A stretch of 64,000 nucleotides of DNA from CAVUCH01 sp963739995 (GTDB lineage: Bacteria; Acidobacteriota; Vicinamibacteria; Vicinamibacterales; JAENWD01): the NCBI GenBank assembly GCA_963739995.1, contig CAVUCH010000013.1, positions 124,001 through 188,000 on the forward strand, read 5' to 3'. This document shows, in pieces, positions 47,028 to 54,940 of the stretch. Position 1 is the first letter of the stretch. Each line of letters opens with the position of its first letter. The notes beneath the pieces were generated by a model that saw only the letters and a program-made list of their open reading frames with translations, was not told the origin of the DNA and did no database searches. The position numbers were made by a program, and so were the translations under genes.

Positions 47028-48221
47028 TCAGCCGGGCGCCTGAACGAGTGCCGCAATCCCCTGCCCACCGCCGATGCATGCGGCCGCCACCCCGTGAATG
47101 GCCCCGCGCCGCCGCATCTCGAGGGCAAGCGTCAGGAGCAGCCGGGTACCGGTCATGCCGAGCGGGTGGCCGAGGGCGATCGCACCACCGTTGACGTTGA
47201 CTTTCTTGCGTGGCAACTCAAGTTCCTGCTCCACCGCCAGGTATTGCGCGGCGAACGCCTCGTTGACTTCGAACAGATCGATGTCGGTCAGCGCGAGTCC
47301 CGTCCTCTCGAGCAGCTTTCGCGTGGCGGGAGCCGGCCCCATTCCCATCAGCGTGGGCTCGACGCCCGTCGTGGCCCATCCCGCCAGCCTGGCAAGCGGC
47401 GTGGCACCGAGGCGCTCGACCGCCGCACGCGAGGCAAGCACGAGGGCGGCGCCCCCATCGACGATGCCGCTGGCGTTCCCGGCGGTGACGCAGCCGTTCC
47501 TGGAAAATGCCGCGCGCAAATTCGTCAGTCCCTCGAGCGTGGTTTCGGGCCTCATGTGATCGTCGCGCGCGAAGACGTCGATTCCCTTGCGGGTCGCGAT
47601 CTCCACGGGGACGACCTCTTCGGAAAGACGCCCGGCCTCCCAGGCAGCGGCCGCGAGCGCCTGGCTGCGCAGCGCGTACTCGTCCTGGGCCTGCCGCGAG
47701 ATCCCGTACTTCGCGGCGCAGTTCTCCGCGGTCACGGCCATGCTGCAGCCGCAGTGGGTGTCTGTGAGCGCTTCCCACAGCGAGTCTTCGAGCGTGCCTT
47801 GCCCAAGGCGCAGCCCGGCCCGCAGTCCGCGGATCACGTGCGGCGCCTGGCTCATGCTCTCCATGCCGCCGGTCAAGACGATCTCGGCTTCACCGAGCTG
47901 GATCATCTGCGCGCCGCTGATGGCGGCCTGGATGCCAGACCCGCACAGCCGATTGACGGTGAGCGCCGGCACCGCGACCGGCAGGCCCGCCTTGAGGCCG
48001 ACGTGCCGCGCGCCGTAGATCGCGTCGGCGCTGGTGTGCAGCACGTTGCCAAACACCACGTGATCGATCTGTCCGGGATCCACGCCGGTGCGCGTCAGCG
48101 CGGCACGCGCCGCGATGGCGCCGAGGTCCAGCGCCGAGACGTCTTTGAGCGCGCCGACGTACCCCGCCATGGGAGTACGCGCACCGCCCAGGATGAACAC
48201 GTCGGGGTGACTCATTCTCAC
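47028..48221 (-). CDS. Acetyl-CoA acetyltransferase (thiolase), copy 1
   Basis: 397 residues, normal for a thiolase. The acylated cysteine is C93 in NRLCGSGIQAA. The second active-site region is NEAFAAQYLAVEQ, the histidine is in GGAIALGHPLGMTG, and the last cysteine is in AACIGGGQG. It condenses or cleaves acetoacetyl-CoA or longer 3-ketoacyl-CoA. The GTG start at 48221 overlaps the stop of the upstream isopropylmalate-dehydrogenase-family gene (GTGA); an ATG two codons later (48215) is an equal alternative. Together with the dehydrogenase at 46001 it supports a beta-oxidation or acetoacetyl-CoA pathway. Confidence 0.93.
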   Translation of the reverse strand: MRMSHPDVFILGGARTPMAGYVGALKDVSALDLGAIAARAALTRTGVDPGQIDHVVFGNVLHTSADAIYGARHVGLKAGLPVAVPALTVNRLCGSGIQAAISGAQMIQLGEAEIVLTGGMESMSQAPHVIRGLRAGLRLGQGTLEDSLWEALTDTHCGCSMAVTAENCAAKYGISRQAQDEYALRSQALAAAAWEAGRLSEEVVPVEIATRKGIDVFARDDHMRPETTLEGLTNLRAAFSRNGCVTAGNASGIVDGGAALVLASRAAVERLGATPLARLAGWATTGVEPTLMGMGPAPATRKLLERTGLALTDIDLFEVNEAFAAQYLAVEQELELPRKKVNVNGGAIALGHPLGMTGTRLLLTLALEMRRRGAIHGVAAACIGGGQGIAALVQAPG

Positions 48222-49357
48222 GCTCCAGCTCCCGGGGTCGAATCGTCGGCTCCAGGCTCCAGACTCCAGGATCCACCGCCTTTCCCGGAGACCCGACGAT
48301 CCGGCGATGCCTCCATCGCACTCACGATCGCGTCGCCGACCTCCCGTGTGCCGCGCGTTCCTCCGATGTCCGGCGTGCCGACTCCTGCGGCAACCACCCG
48401 CCGCACCGCACCCTCGATCGCTGCCGCCTCCTCGGCGAATCCCAGGTGCGCGAGCATCAGGCCGGCGGACAGAATCGCGCCCATCGGGTTGGCCAGGTTC
48501 TTTCCCGCCAGCGGCGGTGCGGAGCCGTGCACCGGCTCGAACATCGACGTCCTCCCCGGATGCAGGTTCGCGGAGGCCGCCATCCCCAGGCCCCCCTGCA
48601 ATGCGGCACCGAGATCCGTGATGATGTCGCCGAACAAATTGTTCGTCACGATCACGTCGAACTGCGCGGGGTCCTGCACCATCTGCAGCACCAGCGCATC
48701 GATGTACTGATGCGTGGCCTGGATGTCGGCGAACTCCGGCGCGACCTCACGAAACACGCGCTGCCAGAGCGCATGGCCCTGGGCCATCGCGTTGCTCTTG
48801 TCGGTCATGCAGATGCGCGTCCGTCCGTGCGCCCGGGCCCACTCGAACGCATACCGCACGATGCGGTGCACCCCTTTCCAGGTGTTGACTTCCTCCTGAA
48901 TGGCGATCTCGTCTTCGGTACCGGGCCGCACGCGGCCGCCGACGCCGACGTACACGCCTTCGGTGTTCTCCCGCATGATGGCGAGGTCGATGTCCGAAGG
49001 CCCGCGTGCCTTCAACGGACAGAGACGCGCGTCGAACAGCACCACGGGCCGGTAGTTCACGAACAGATCGAGCTCGAAGCGGATCCCGAGCAGGATGTCG
49101 CGCGCATGCCGCCCGTCCGGCACGCGGGGATCGCCGAACGCGCCCACGAGTATTGCGTCGAACTCGTCCCGCAGCATCGCGTACCCGTTCGGGGGAACCG
49201 TAATGCCGGTCGCAAGATAGTAGTCAGCCCCCCACGGGAGGTGCTCGATCTGGAAGGTGCGTCCGAACACGTCGCCGACACGCTGAATCGCGCGGACCGC
49301 TTCCGGTACCACGTCACCACCGATGCCGTCGCCGGGGATTACTGCGAGACGCACCAT
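48218..49357 (-). CDS. Isocitrate/isopropylmalate dehydrogenase family enzyme
   Basis: 379 residues. The nucleotide/metal fold is clear: VRLAVIPGDGIGGDVVPEAV at the start, DIDLAIMRENTEGVY (substrate loop), FDVIVTNNLFGDIITDLGAAL (metal-binding Asp) and FEPVHGSAPPLAGKNLANP (cofactor site). The family covers 3-isopropylmalate, tartrate/D-malate and isocitrate decarboxylating dehydrogenases. The spacing and the absence of other leu genes nearby leave the substrate open, though a tartrate/D-malate-like or IPM role is likeliest. The last ~25 residues (to SLEPGADDSTPGAGA) are encoded by a GGCTCCA period-7 repeat and are probably not ancestral. The start at 49357 lies 18 bp from a CAATGCA arm; the longer frame from 49510 runs through that arm. 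Confidence 0.82.
   Translation of the reverse strand: MVRLAVIPGDGIGGDVVPEAVRAIQRVGDVFGRTFQIEHLPWGADYYLATGITVPPNGYAMLRDEFDAILVGAFGDPRVPDGRHARDILLGIRFELDLFVNYRPVVLFDARLCPLKARGPSDIDLAIMRENTEGVYVGVGGRVRPGTEDEIAIQEEVNTWKGVHRIVRYAFEWARAHGRTRICMTDKSNAMAQGHALWQRVFREVAPEFADIQATHQYIDALVLQMVQDPAQFDVIVTNNLFGDIITDLGAALQGGLGMAASANLHPGRTSMFEPVHGSAPPLAGKNLANPMGAILSAGLMLAHLGFAEEAAAIEGAVRRVVAAGVGTPDIGGTRGTREVGDAIVSAMEASPDRRVSGKGGGSWSLEPGADDSTPGAGA
48231..48279. repeat. Period-7 repeat arm, GGCTCCA family, inside a gene's 3' end
   Basis: GGCTCCA, GGCTCCA, GACTCCA, GGATCCA, with degenerate units (GCTCCAGCTCCCGGGG) before them. It is read on the minus strand as the C-terminal tail of the dehydrogenase-family gene. 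Confidence 0.65.
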
Positions 49358-49374
49358 TGGAAATGAAGAATCGA

Positions 49375-50031
49375 ATAATGCACAATGCAAAATGCACAAT
49401 GCACAATGGAACCGGAAGACGAGACGAAAGTCAATCGAAATCGCGAAATGGGGATCATGACGCGGTCGCGGCATTCCACCTCCTCGGTCGGCGACGCGAT
49501 CTGCTTTCATTCTCGTGCTTGTGGGCGATTCAGGGCAAGAGGATATTCAAGAACGTGCATTCGAATTCGCCTGTGCTGTCATCGATTTCTGCGACACCGC
49601 TGATGATCACGCGGACAACTACGCATCATCTGCTCCAGCAAGTTGTTCGCGGCAGGCACCAGCATTGGCGCGAACCTGGCGGAGGCATCAGCCGGGCAGA
49701 CGAAGCCCGACTTCATCGCGAAGACCTGCGTCTCGCTGAAAGAAGCGCGGGAGGCGCGCTACTGGCTGCTGCTCATCGCTGCGATTCGACGCACGCTGCA
49801 GCCTGCCGCCCAACCTCTGGCCGACAGAAGCGAAGAACTGGTCGAAAATCCTGACAGCCATCGTCAAGAACGCCCGCTCCAATCCGGACCGCGGGCAGCG
49901 ACGGCCGCTCCGTTCAGCGAACGCCTTGTTCCTTGACTATTCTCAGCTGCCCGTGCGGTGCATTGTGCGCTCGTGCATTGTGCATTGTGCGCGTTGTGCA
50001 TCTTGCATTTTGTGCATTGTGCATTCGTGCA
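49375..50031. mobile_element. Candidate element: CAATGCA/TGCATTG inverted arms around a decayed four-helix-bundle gene
   Basis: The left arm (49375-49409) is period-7 (AATGCAC, AATGCAA, AATGCAC, AATGCAC, AATGG). The right arm (49957-50031) is the complement (TGCATTG, TGCATTG, TTGCATT and degenerate units). Between them, about 550 bp carries remnants of one four-helix-bundle protein gene and nothing else recognisable. It sits between two minus-strand genes that otherwise look like one operon (thiolase 2 and the isopropylmalate-dehydrogenase-family gene), with the enclosed gene on the opposite strand. I infer an insertion; no target-site duplication was identified. Confidence 0.6.
49515..49936 (+). 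pseudogene. Four-helix-bundle (S23/rRNA intervening-sequence protein) gene, frameshifted
   Basis: Three frames hold consecutive parts of a protein of about 120 residues. The N-terminal helix (DIQERAFEFACAVIDFCDT) is in the frame from 49515. The core AAGTSIGANLAEASAGQTKP followed by DFIAKTCVSLKEAREARYWL is in the frame containing 49643. The C-terminal helix (KILTAIVKNARSNP) is in the third frame after an extra base near 49846. This is the classic pattern of the S23/four-helix-bundle family, found in intervening sequences of 23S rRNA and scattered in bacterial genomes; the Avd accessory protein of diversity-generating retroelements is structurally related. With at least two frameshifts it is probably inactive. 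Read-through of the repeat arm extends some frames past the true end. Confidence 0.75.
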
Positions 50032-51236
50032 GTCCGCATTAGCAGCCTCTCCACCCCCATCGCCATTCCCAGGCCGCCGCTGACGCAGAGCGTCGCCAGG
50101 CCGCGGCGGGCGTTGCGGCGCTGCATTTCGTGGAGCAGGGTCACGAGAATGCGCGTGCCCGTGCAGCCGATGGGGTGGCCGAGCGCTATCGCACCGCCGT
50201 TCACGTTCACCCGATCGGGATCGATCCGGAGATCGGCGAGGACCGCGAGCACCTGCGGGGCGAAGGCCTCGTTCAGCTCGACGAGGTCGAAGTCGTCGAG
50301 AGTGAGCTGCAGCCGCGCGAGCAGCTTCCGCACCGCGGGCACGGGTCCGATGCCCATGCGCGCGGGGTCGACGCCGGCAGTGGCCCAGCCGAGAATGCGC
50401 GCGAGGGGACGCAGCCCGTGTTCACGCACGGCGGCGGCGTTGGCCACGATGACGGCCGCACCACCGTCGGTGATACCGGAGGACGAGCCCGCCGTAATGA
50501 TGCCGGGGATTCCCTCGACCTCCGGGAACACGAGCGGCAACTGCGCAAGGGCATCCATCGTGGTGCCTGGCCTCGGATGTTCGTCTGCCGCGATCGTCGT
50601 CTCGCCCGTCGGGGCGGGCACCTGCACGGAGGCGATCTCAGCGTCGAAGCGGCCCGCTCTCGTCGCGTCCCCAGCACGCCGCTGGCTCTCGAGCGCGAAG
50701 CGGTCGGACTCCTGGCGCGTGATCCCGTACTCACGCGCCAGGAGCTCGACTGTCTCGCCCATGATGAGACCCGAAAGCGAGCATCGGAAGCCGTCGCGAT
50801 ACATCGCGTCGACCAGCGGGAAGTGCCCCATCTTATGGCCCCAGCGCGCAGCGTCGGCGTCGATGAGATAGGGCATGCGGCTCATGGACTCGATTCCGCC
50901 GGCGAGCACGACCGCTGCGTCGCCGGCAGCGATCGCCTGCGCAGCCGACGCCACCGCCTGCAGCCCCGACGCGCACGCCTGGTTCAGCGTCCACGCGGGG
51001 ACGCGGTCCGCCAGGCCCGTACGTCGGCCGACCTGCCGCGCTGGATTGGGCCCGCAGCCGGCCTGTCGCGCGTGGCCAACGATGACGAGATCGATGAGTT
51101 CCGGAGACAGCGAGGCCCGCTCGACAGCGGCTCGGGCGGCCACGGCACCGAGCTCCGCGGGATGGATGCTCTTCAACCCACCGCCATAGCGGCCGATGGG
51201 CGTTCGGGCTCCACTCACGAGGAAGGCATCGGGCAC
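49914..51236 (-). CDS. Acetyl-CoA acetyltransferase (thiolase), copy 2, with repeat-encoded C-terminal tail
   Basis: 440 residues from the GTG at 51236 (PDAFLVSGARTPIGRYGG). The active-site cysteine is in LNQACASGLQAV, with NEAFAPQVLAVL, GGAIALGHPIGCTG and LCVSGGLGMAMG. A normal thiolase would end soon after GVERLL. Here the frame continues for about 40 residues through the TGCATTG repeat arm (MHNAQNARCTTRTMHNARA) and into the four-helix-bundle remnant on the other strand. The start is set by TAGGAT 7 nt before the GTG; an upstream GTG at 51263 would overlap that box. It is a distinct paralogue of the thiolase at 47028. Confidence 0.88.
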   Translation of the reverse strand: MPDAFLVSGARTPIGRYGGGLKSIHPAELGAVAARAAVERASLSPELIDLVIVGHARQAGCGPNPARQVGRRTGLADRVPAWTLNQACASGLQAVASAAQAIAAGDAAVVLAGGIESMSRMPYLIDADAARWGHKMGHFPLVDAMYRDGFRCSLSGLIMGETVELLAREYGITRQESDRFALESQRRAGDATRAGRFDAEIASVQVPAPTGETTIAADEHPRPGTTMDALAQLPLVFPEVEGIPGIITAGSSSGITDGGAAVIVANAAAVREHGLRPLARILGWATAGVDPARMGIGPVPAVRKLLARLQLTLDDFDLVELNEAFAPQVLAVLADLRIDPDRVNVNGGAIALGHPIGCTGTRILVTLLHEMQRRNARRGLATLCVSGGLGMAMGVERLLMRTARMHNAQNARCTTRTMHNARAHNAPHGQLRIVKEQGVR

Positions 51237-51243
51237 GTTCGGG

Positions 51244-51249
51244 ATCCTA
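51244..51249 (-). promoter_or_regulatory. -10-like hexamer 7 nt before GTG start of thiolase 2 (leaderless type)
   Basis: On the minus strand TAGGAT, then CCCGAAC, then the GTG at 51236. Confidence 0.45.
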
Positions 51250-51339
51250 TCAGCGTCGAACACGAATTCTGTTCAGCTGACGGTCGAGCGGCGGAGGATC
51301 CAGTTCGTTGAAGCGCGTAAGCGGATTCATTCGCCTTCC

Positions 51340-51500
51340 TGAACGCATTGTGACGAGTGACTGGTCCCTCCAAACCAGAGTGGTACGCGGTCTGTATCGC
51401 GATTTCCGCAGTTCATCACGCCTGCTATGCCATTCGTCACTATCCAAGCTAAGCCGTTCGTCCCGAGATAGTTGCGGCATGTCACATGCTGTCTGTGACG
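51340..51500. promoter_or_regulatory. Upstream region of receptor 3 with GTGACGA motifs and a palindrome
   Basis: GTGACGA or its complement TCGTCAC appears near 51347, 51434 and 51494. A perfect inverted repeat, GCATG-TCA-CATGC, lies at 51477-51489. These are candidate operator sites for the receptor starting at 51596. No clear -35/-10 pair was fixed. Confidence 0.35.
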
Positions 51501-51595
51501 AACGAAGCAACGTCAGGAAGCTGGTGCAGGCGGGCGTTTCAATTGTTCGGCGTTGCCGGCCCGAACCGAGCACCGAAGTAAGGGAGAGAGAACTG

Positions 51596-54523
51596 ATGAA
51601 ATCGCGTATTCTGGCCTTCGTGGCGGCTGTGGTCGTCGCCACCGCCGGCCACGGCTGGGCGCAGGAAACCACCGGCTCGATTGCCGGTCGGGTTTCCGAC
51701 CCGCAGGGCCTCGCGGTGCCCGGCGCCACGGTGACCATCACCGGGCCGCAGGGGTCGCAGACCTTCACGGCGGACACGGAAGGGCGCTTCAACGCACCCT
51801 TCCTGACACCCGGCACCTACACGGTTCGCACAGAGCTGCAGGGTTTCAAGGTGGTCGAGCGGCGCGACGTCGTCGTGCGCCTCGGGCAGCGCGTCGATCT
51901 GCCGGTGACCATGGAGGTGGGCGGCCTCACCGAGACGGTGGAGGTCACCGGCGGATCTCCGACGGTTGACACATCGACCACCACGGTTGGGGCCGTTATC
52001 AATTCCGACCTCCTGCAGCGCGTGCCCATCGGCCGCCGCTTCAGCGATGCGCTGTACATCGCGCCGGGCGTGGCGAACAGCGGCGCCGGCGCCGCCAACC
52101 CGTCCATCGCGGGCGGCAGCGGTCTCGAGAACCAGTACGTCGTTGACGGCGTGAACATCACCAACACCGGCTACGGCGCGCTCGGCTCCTACTCCATCTA
52201 CCACGGCTCGCTCGGCAACGGCGTCACCTACGACTTCGTCAACGAGATCCAGGTGAAGACGGCGGGCTACGAGGCCGAGTACGGGCAATCCACGGGCGGC
52301 GTGGTGAACGTGCTCACGAAGAGCGGCACGAACGAGCTGCGCGGCAGCCTCTTCGGCTACATGCGGCCGACTGCGCTCGAAGCGGAATTCGAGCAGGTGC
52401 AGACTGAGAACGGCGCCATCAACACGGCCGGCACGCAGACGAGCGATGCCGGGTTCACCGTTGGCGGCCCGATCTTCCGGGACCGCATCTTCTTCTTCGG
52501 CGCGTACAACCCGAGCTGGGAGCGCCGGACCATTACGGCACCCGAGGGCTTCCCGCTCGAGAGCCTTGGAGAGGTCGACCGTAACCGGCACATCAACTGG
52601 TACTCGGGAAAGGCGAGCGCCCAGCTTGGCAACGGTCACCGGATTGATGCGTCGTTCTTCGGCGATCCCGCCGAGGGTGACATGGGACCGCAGCGTCTGT
52701 CATCTCTCGTCCGCACCGACACGTCCGCCTTCAGCGCGCTCGAGTACGGCGGTCACAATCAAACGTTGAAGTATGACGGCGTTCTCCGCCCGAGCTGGCT
52801 TGTCGAAGCTACGGTATCTCGCGCCAAGAACGACCTGGTCGAGACGCCCTCGACTCAAGCCTTTCAGATGACCGACACAACGGTGGTGCCCAACATTGTC
52901 AGCGGCGGCGTCGGGTTCTACGAAGAGGGGAACGAAGGGCTCAACCTGCAGTACCAGGCCAAGTCCACGCACATCTTCGGTGGGCACCAGATCCGGTACG
53001 GCGTCGTCTACGAGGACATCGAGTACAACAACATCAACCAGTACACGGGGCCGACCTTCACGCTCTCAGACGGGCAGCAGACGGCGACCGGTGCGAGCGT
53101 ACAGGTCCTTTCCGATCCCAACCTCGGTCAGATTTACCGCGCGGTCCGGGCGAACCTCAACTCTGGTCGTTCAACCACGCAGCAGTACACGAGCTTCTTC
53201 GCGCAGGACACCTGGCGCGTGGGCGACCGTCTGACCATCCGGCCGGGTATCCGCTACGAGCAACAGAAGCTGGTCGGGTCGCTGGCTGACTTCGAATGGG
53301 ACGGCAACTGGGCGCCGCGCATCGGCGCAACCTACGACGTGATCGGCAACGGGCGCTCCAAGCTGTATGCGAACTGGGGGCGATTCTTCGCAAAGGTGCC
53401 GAACGATCTGGCGGCCCGCGCGCTGTCGGCGGACGCTGGCGTGACCCGCGCGGACTACTACGATGCGGCGCTCACACAGCCGATTCCCGAAGGCGTGCCG
53501 GCGGGGCCAAACCTCGAGACTCGGCACCTCGGTTTGGCGGGGCTGCACCCGTCCGACTTCGACCCGGACTCGAAGTCCACATATCTCGACGAAACGCTCG
53601 TGGGGTTCGAGTTCGAGCCCTTCATGAACATGAACGTCGGCGTGCGGTGGGTGCACCGTCGCTTTGGGCGCATCCTCGAGGACGTGGGCACCGTGCCGAT
53701 GGTCGGCTTCTTCCTGCCGGACGGCGGGGAGAGCGTCGAATACTTCATCACCAACCCTGGCCCGAACACGCCTGTCGTCCCGGTCGAGGGTTTTGACATC
53801 AGCTTCGAAGACGCGATTCACGACTACGATGCCGTGGAGTTCACGGCCGACAAGCGCTTCGGCAACAATTGGGGCCTCCAGTCGTCCTACCGGTGGTCGA
53901 GACTTCACGGGTCGTTTGAGGGCTTCTTCCGGAACGACAACGGTCAGTCGGACCCTGCGATCACGTCGTTGTTCGACTTCCCGACGAACGACCCGAGCTA
54001 CGTCGCGATCGGCGTACCCGAATTCGGCTTCCGGGGCGACATCCGCTACCTGGGTTCCGCCGGCGCGGGTCCGCTGCCAACCGATCGTCCGCATCAATTC
54101 AAGGTGTACGGCAACTACTCCATGAATTGGGGACTCAACCTGGGTGCAGGGGTCCAACTCAGTTCGGGTATTCCGCTGACCGCCCTGGCGGCGAACCCTT
54201 ACTACGAGAACAACGGCGAGATCCCGGAAGGTCCTCGCGGCTCGGGTATCGAGACGGTTGATGGGTTCAAGACTCGGACGCCGTTCACCTCCGAAGTCAA
54301 TCTCCACGCGGACTACGGCGTGCGCCTCGGCGCCAACCGCCGCGTCGTCCTTCTCGCCGACGTGTTCAACCTGTTCAACACGCAGCGGGCGACCGGCTAC
54401 GATCAGGACACTGAATCGACATTCGGCGCACTGAACCCTGACTTCGGTCAGCCGGTGATCACCCGTATCCCGCAGTTCCAGACGCCTTTCCAGCTCAGGC
54501 TTGGCGCCCGCTTCGAGTTCTAG
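51596..54523 (+). CDS. TonB-dependent receptor, Oar-like, with CarboxypepD-regulatory-like domain (receptor 3)
   Basis: 975 residues from the ATG at 51596, preceded by AGGGAGAGAG and opening a signal peptide (ILAFVAAVVVATAGHGWA). The N-terminal domain (AGRVSDPQGLAVPGATVTIT; GTYTVRTELQGFKVVER) is the regulatory-like sandwich. The plug contains RRFSDALYIAPGVANSG and YGQSTGGVVNVLTKSGTNEL, and the barrel ends FQTPFQLRLGARFEF. It belongs to a different subfamily from receptors 1 and 2, with a shorter barrel. Receptor 4 follows in tandem but separated by a terminator, so each has its own promoter. An outer-membrane importer with unknown ligand. An earlier ATG at 51308 would include the regulatory region and is rejected. 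Confidence 0.88.
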   Translation: MKSRILAFVAAVVVATAGHGWAQETTGSIAGRVSDPQGLAVPGATVTITGPQGSQTFTADTEGRFNAPFLTPGTYTVRTELQGFKVVERRDVVVRLGQRVDLPVTMEVGGLTETVEVTGGSPTVDTSTTTVGAVINSDLLQRVPIGRRFSDALYIAPGVANSGAGAANPSIAGGSGLENQYVVDGVNITNTGYGALGSYSIYHGSLGNGVTYDFVNEIQVKTAGYEAEYGQSTGGVVNVLTKSGTNELRGSLFGYMRPTALEAEFEQVQTENGAINTAGTQTSDAGFTVGGPIFRDRIFFFGAYNPSWERRTITAPEGFPLESLGEVDRNRHINWYSGKASAQLGNGHRIDASFFGDPAEGDMGPQRLSSLVRTDTSAFSALEYGGHNQTLKYDGVLRPSWLVEATVSRAKNDLVETPSTQAFQMTDTTVVPNIVSGGVGFYEEGNEGLNLQYQAKSTHIFGGHQIRYGVVYEDIEYNNINQYTGPTFTLSDGQQTATGASVQVLSDPNLGQIYRAVRANLNSGRSTTQQYTSFFAQDTWRVGDRLTIRPGIRYEQQKLVGSLADFEWDGNWAPRIGATYDVIGNGRSKLYANWGRFFAKVPNDLAARALSADAGVTRADYYDAALTQPIPEGVPAGPNLETRHLGLAGLHPSDFDPDSKSTYLDETLVGFEFEPFMNMNVGVRWVHRRFGRILEDVGTVPMVGFFLPDGGESVEYFITNPGPNTPVVPVEGFDISFEDAIHDYDAVEFTADKRFGNNWGLQSSYRWSRLHGSFEGFFRNDNGQSDPAITSLFDFPTNDPSYVAIGVPEFGFRGDIRYLGSAGAGPLPTDRPHQFKVYGNYSMNWGLNLGAGVQLSSGIPLTALAANPYYENNGEIPEGPRGSGIETVDGFKTRTPFTSEVNLHADYGVRLGANRRVVLLADVFNLFNTQRATGYDQDTESTFGALNPDFGQPVITRIPQFQTPFQLRLGARFEF

Positions 54524-54585
54524 CCACGTTGCGGGTCCGCGCGGGCCCGCAACCACACACGACGGGACGTATTCCCGCCGCCTCC

Positions 54586-54619
54586 GGCCGGCGAAGCAGC
54601 ACGCTTCGCCGGCCTTTTC
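54586..54619 (+). terminator. Rho-independent terminator after receptor 3
   Basis: GGCCGGCGAAGC-5 nt-GCTTCGCCGGCC, a perfect 12-bp stem, then TTTTCG. A second GC-rich inverted repeat lies just before it (about 54531-54550). Confidence 0.9.
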
Positions 54620-54670
54620 GCGTACGCGCATACCCGCGGCGGCTCGCTCCGCCGAGGCCGCATCGCCCGC

Positions 54671-54684
54671 AGTGGTTAACCACT
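54671..54684. promoter_or_regulatory. Perfect 14-bp palindrome upstream of receptor 4
   Basis: AGTGGTTAACCACT, with no spacer. It lies 257 bp before the receptor 4 start, after the receptor 3 terminator. It has the form of a dimeric regulator's operator; the regulator is unknown. Confidence 0.45.
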
Positions 54685-54749
54685 GACCGTCCGTCCCGCG
54701 CCTGGTGGGGCCAGTGGGCAGACCGCAGGGACAAACCGCAATTCAACTC

Positions 54750-54767
54750 CTTGGATACAGATCCAAG
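54750..54767. promoter_or_regulatory. Inverted repeat upstream of receptor 4
   Basis: CTTGGAT-ACAG-ATCCAAG, with perfect 7-bp arms, 66 bp downstream of the 14-bp palindrome. A candidate operator or leader stem-loop. Confidence 0.4.
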
Positions 54768-54940
54768 CCGAACCAGCGAGCCGTGCCTCATCTTCAGCTC
54801 ACCACGACCATAACGCCTTTCGTCACAGTATGTTGCCGTTTCATCCCTCATTGGCACAAAGCTTCCTTATAGCTCGGCATCCCAGGGTCCCACCCTGTTT
54901 ACGCCTGGGCCCGGAATTGAACCCCGGAGGAGGATGGAAG

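Noticed and set aside
49515..49936. S23/Avd-like remnant as part of a diversity-generating retroelement
   Set aside because: No reverse transcriptase, template repeat or variable repeat was seen nearby; the sequence fits the S23 subfamily rather than Avd in particular.
49375..50031. The S23-containing segment as an intervening sequence within 23S rRNA
   Set aside because: It sits between metabolic protein genes and no rRNA sequence flanks it.
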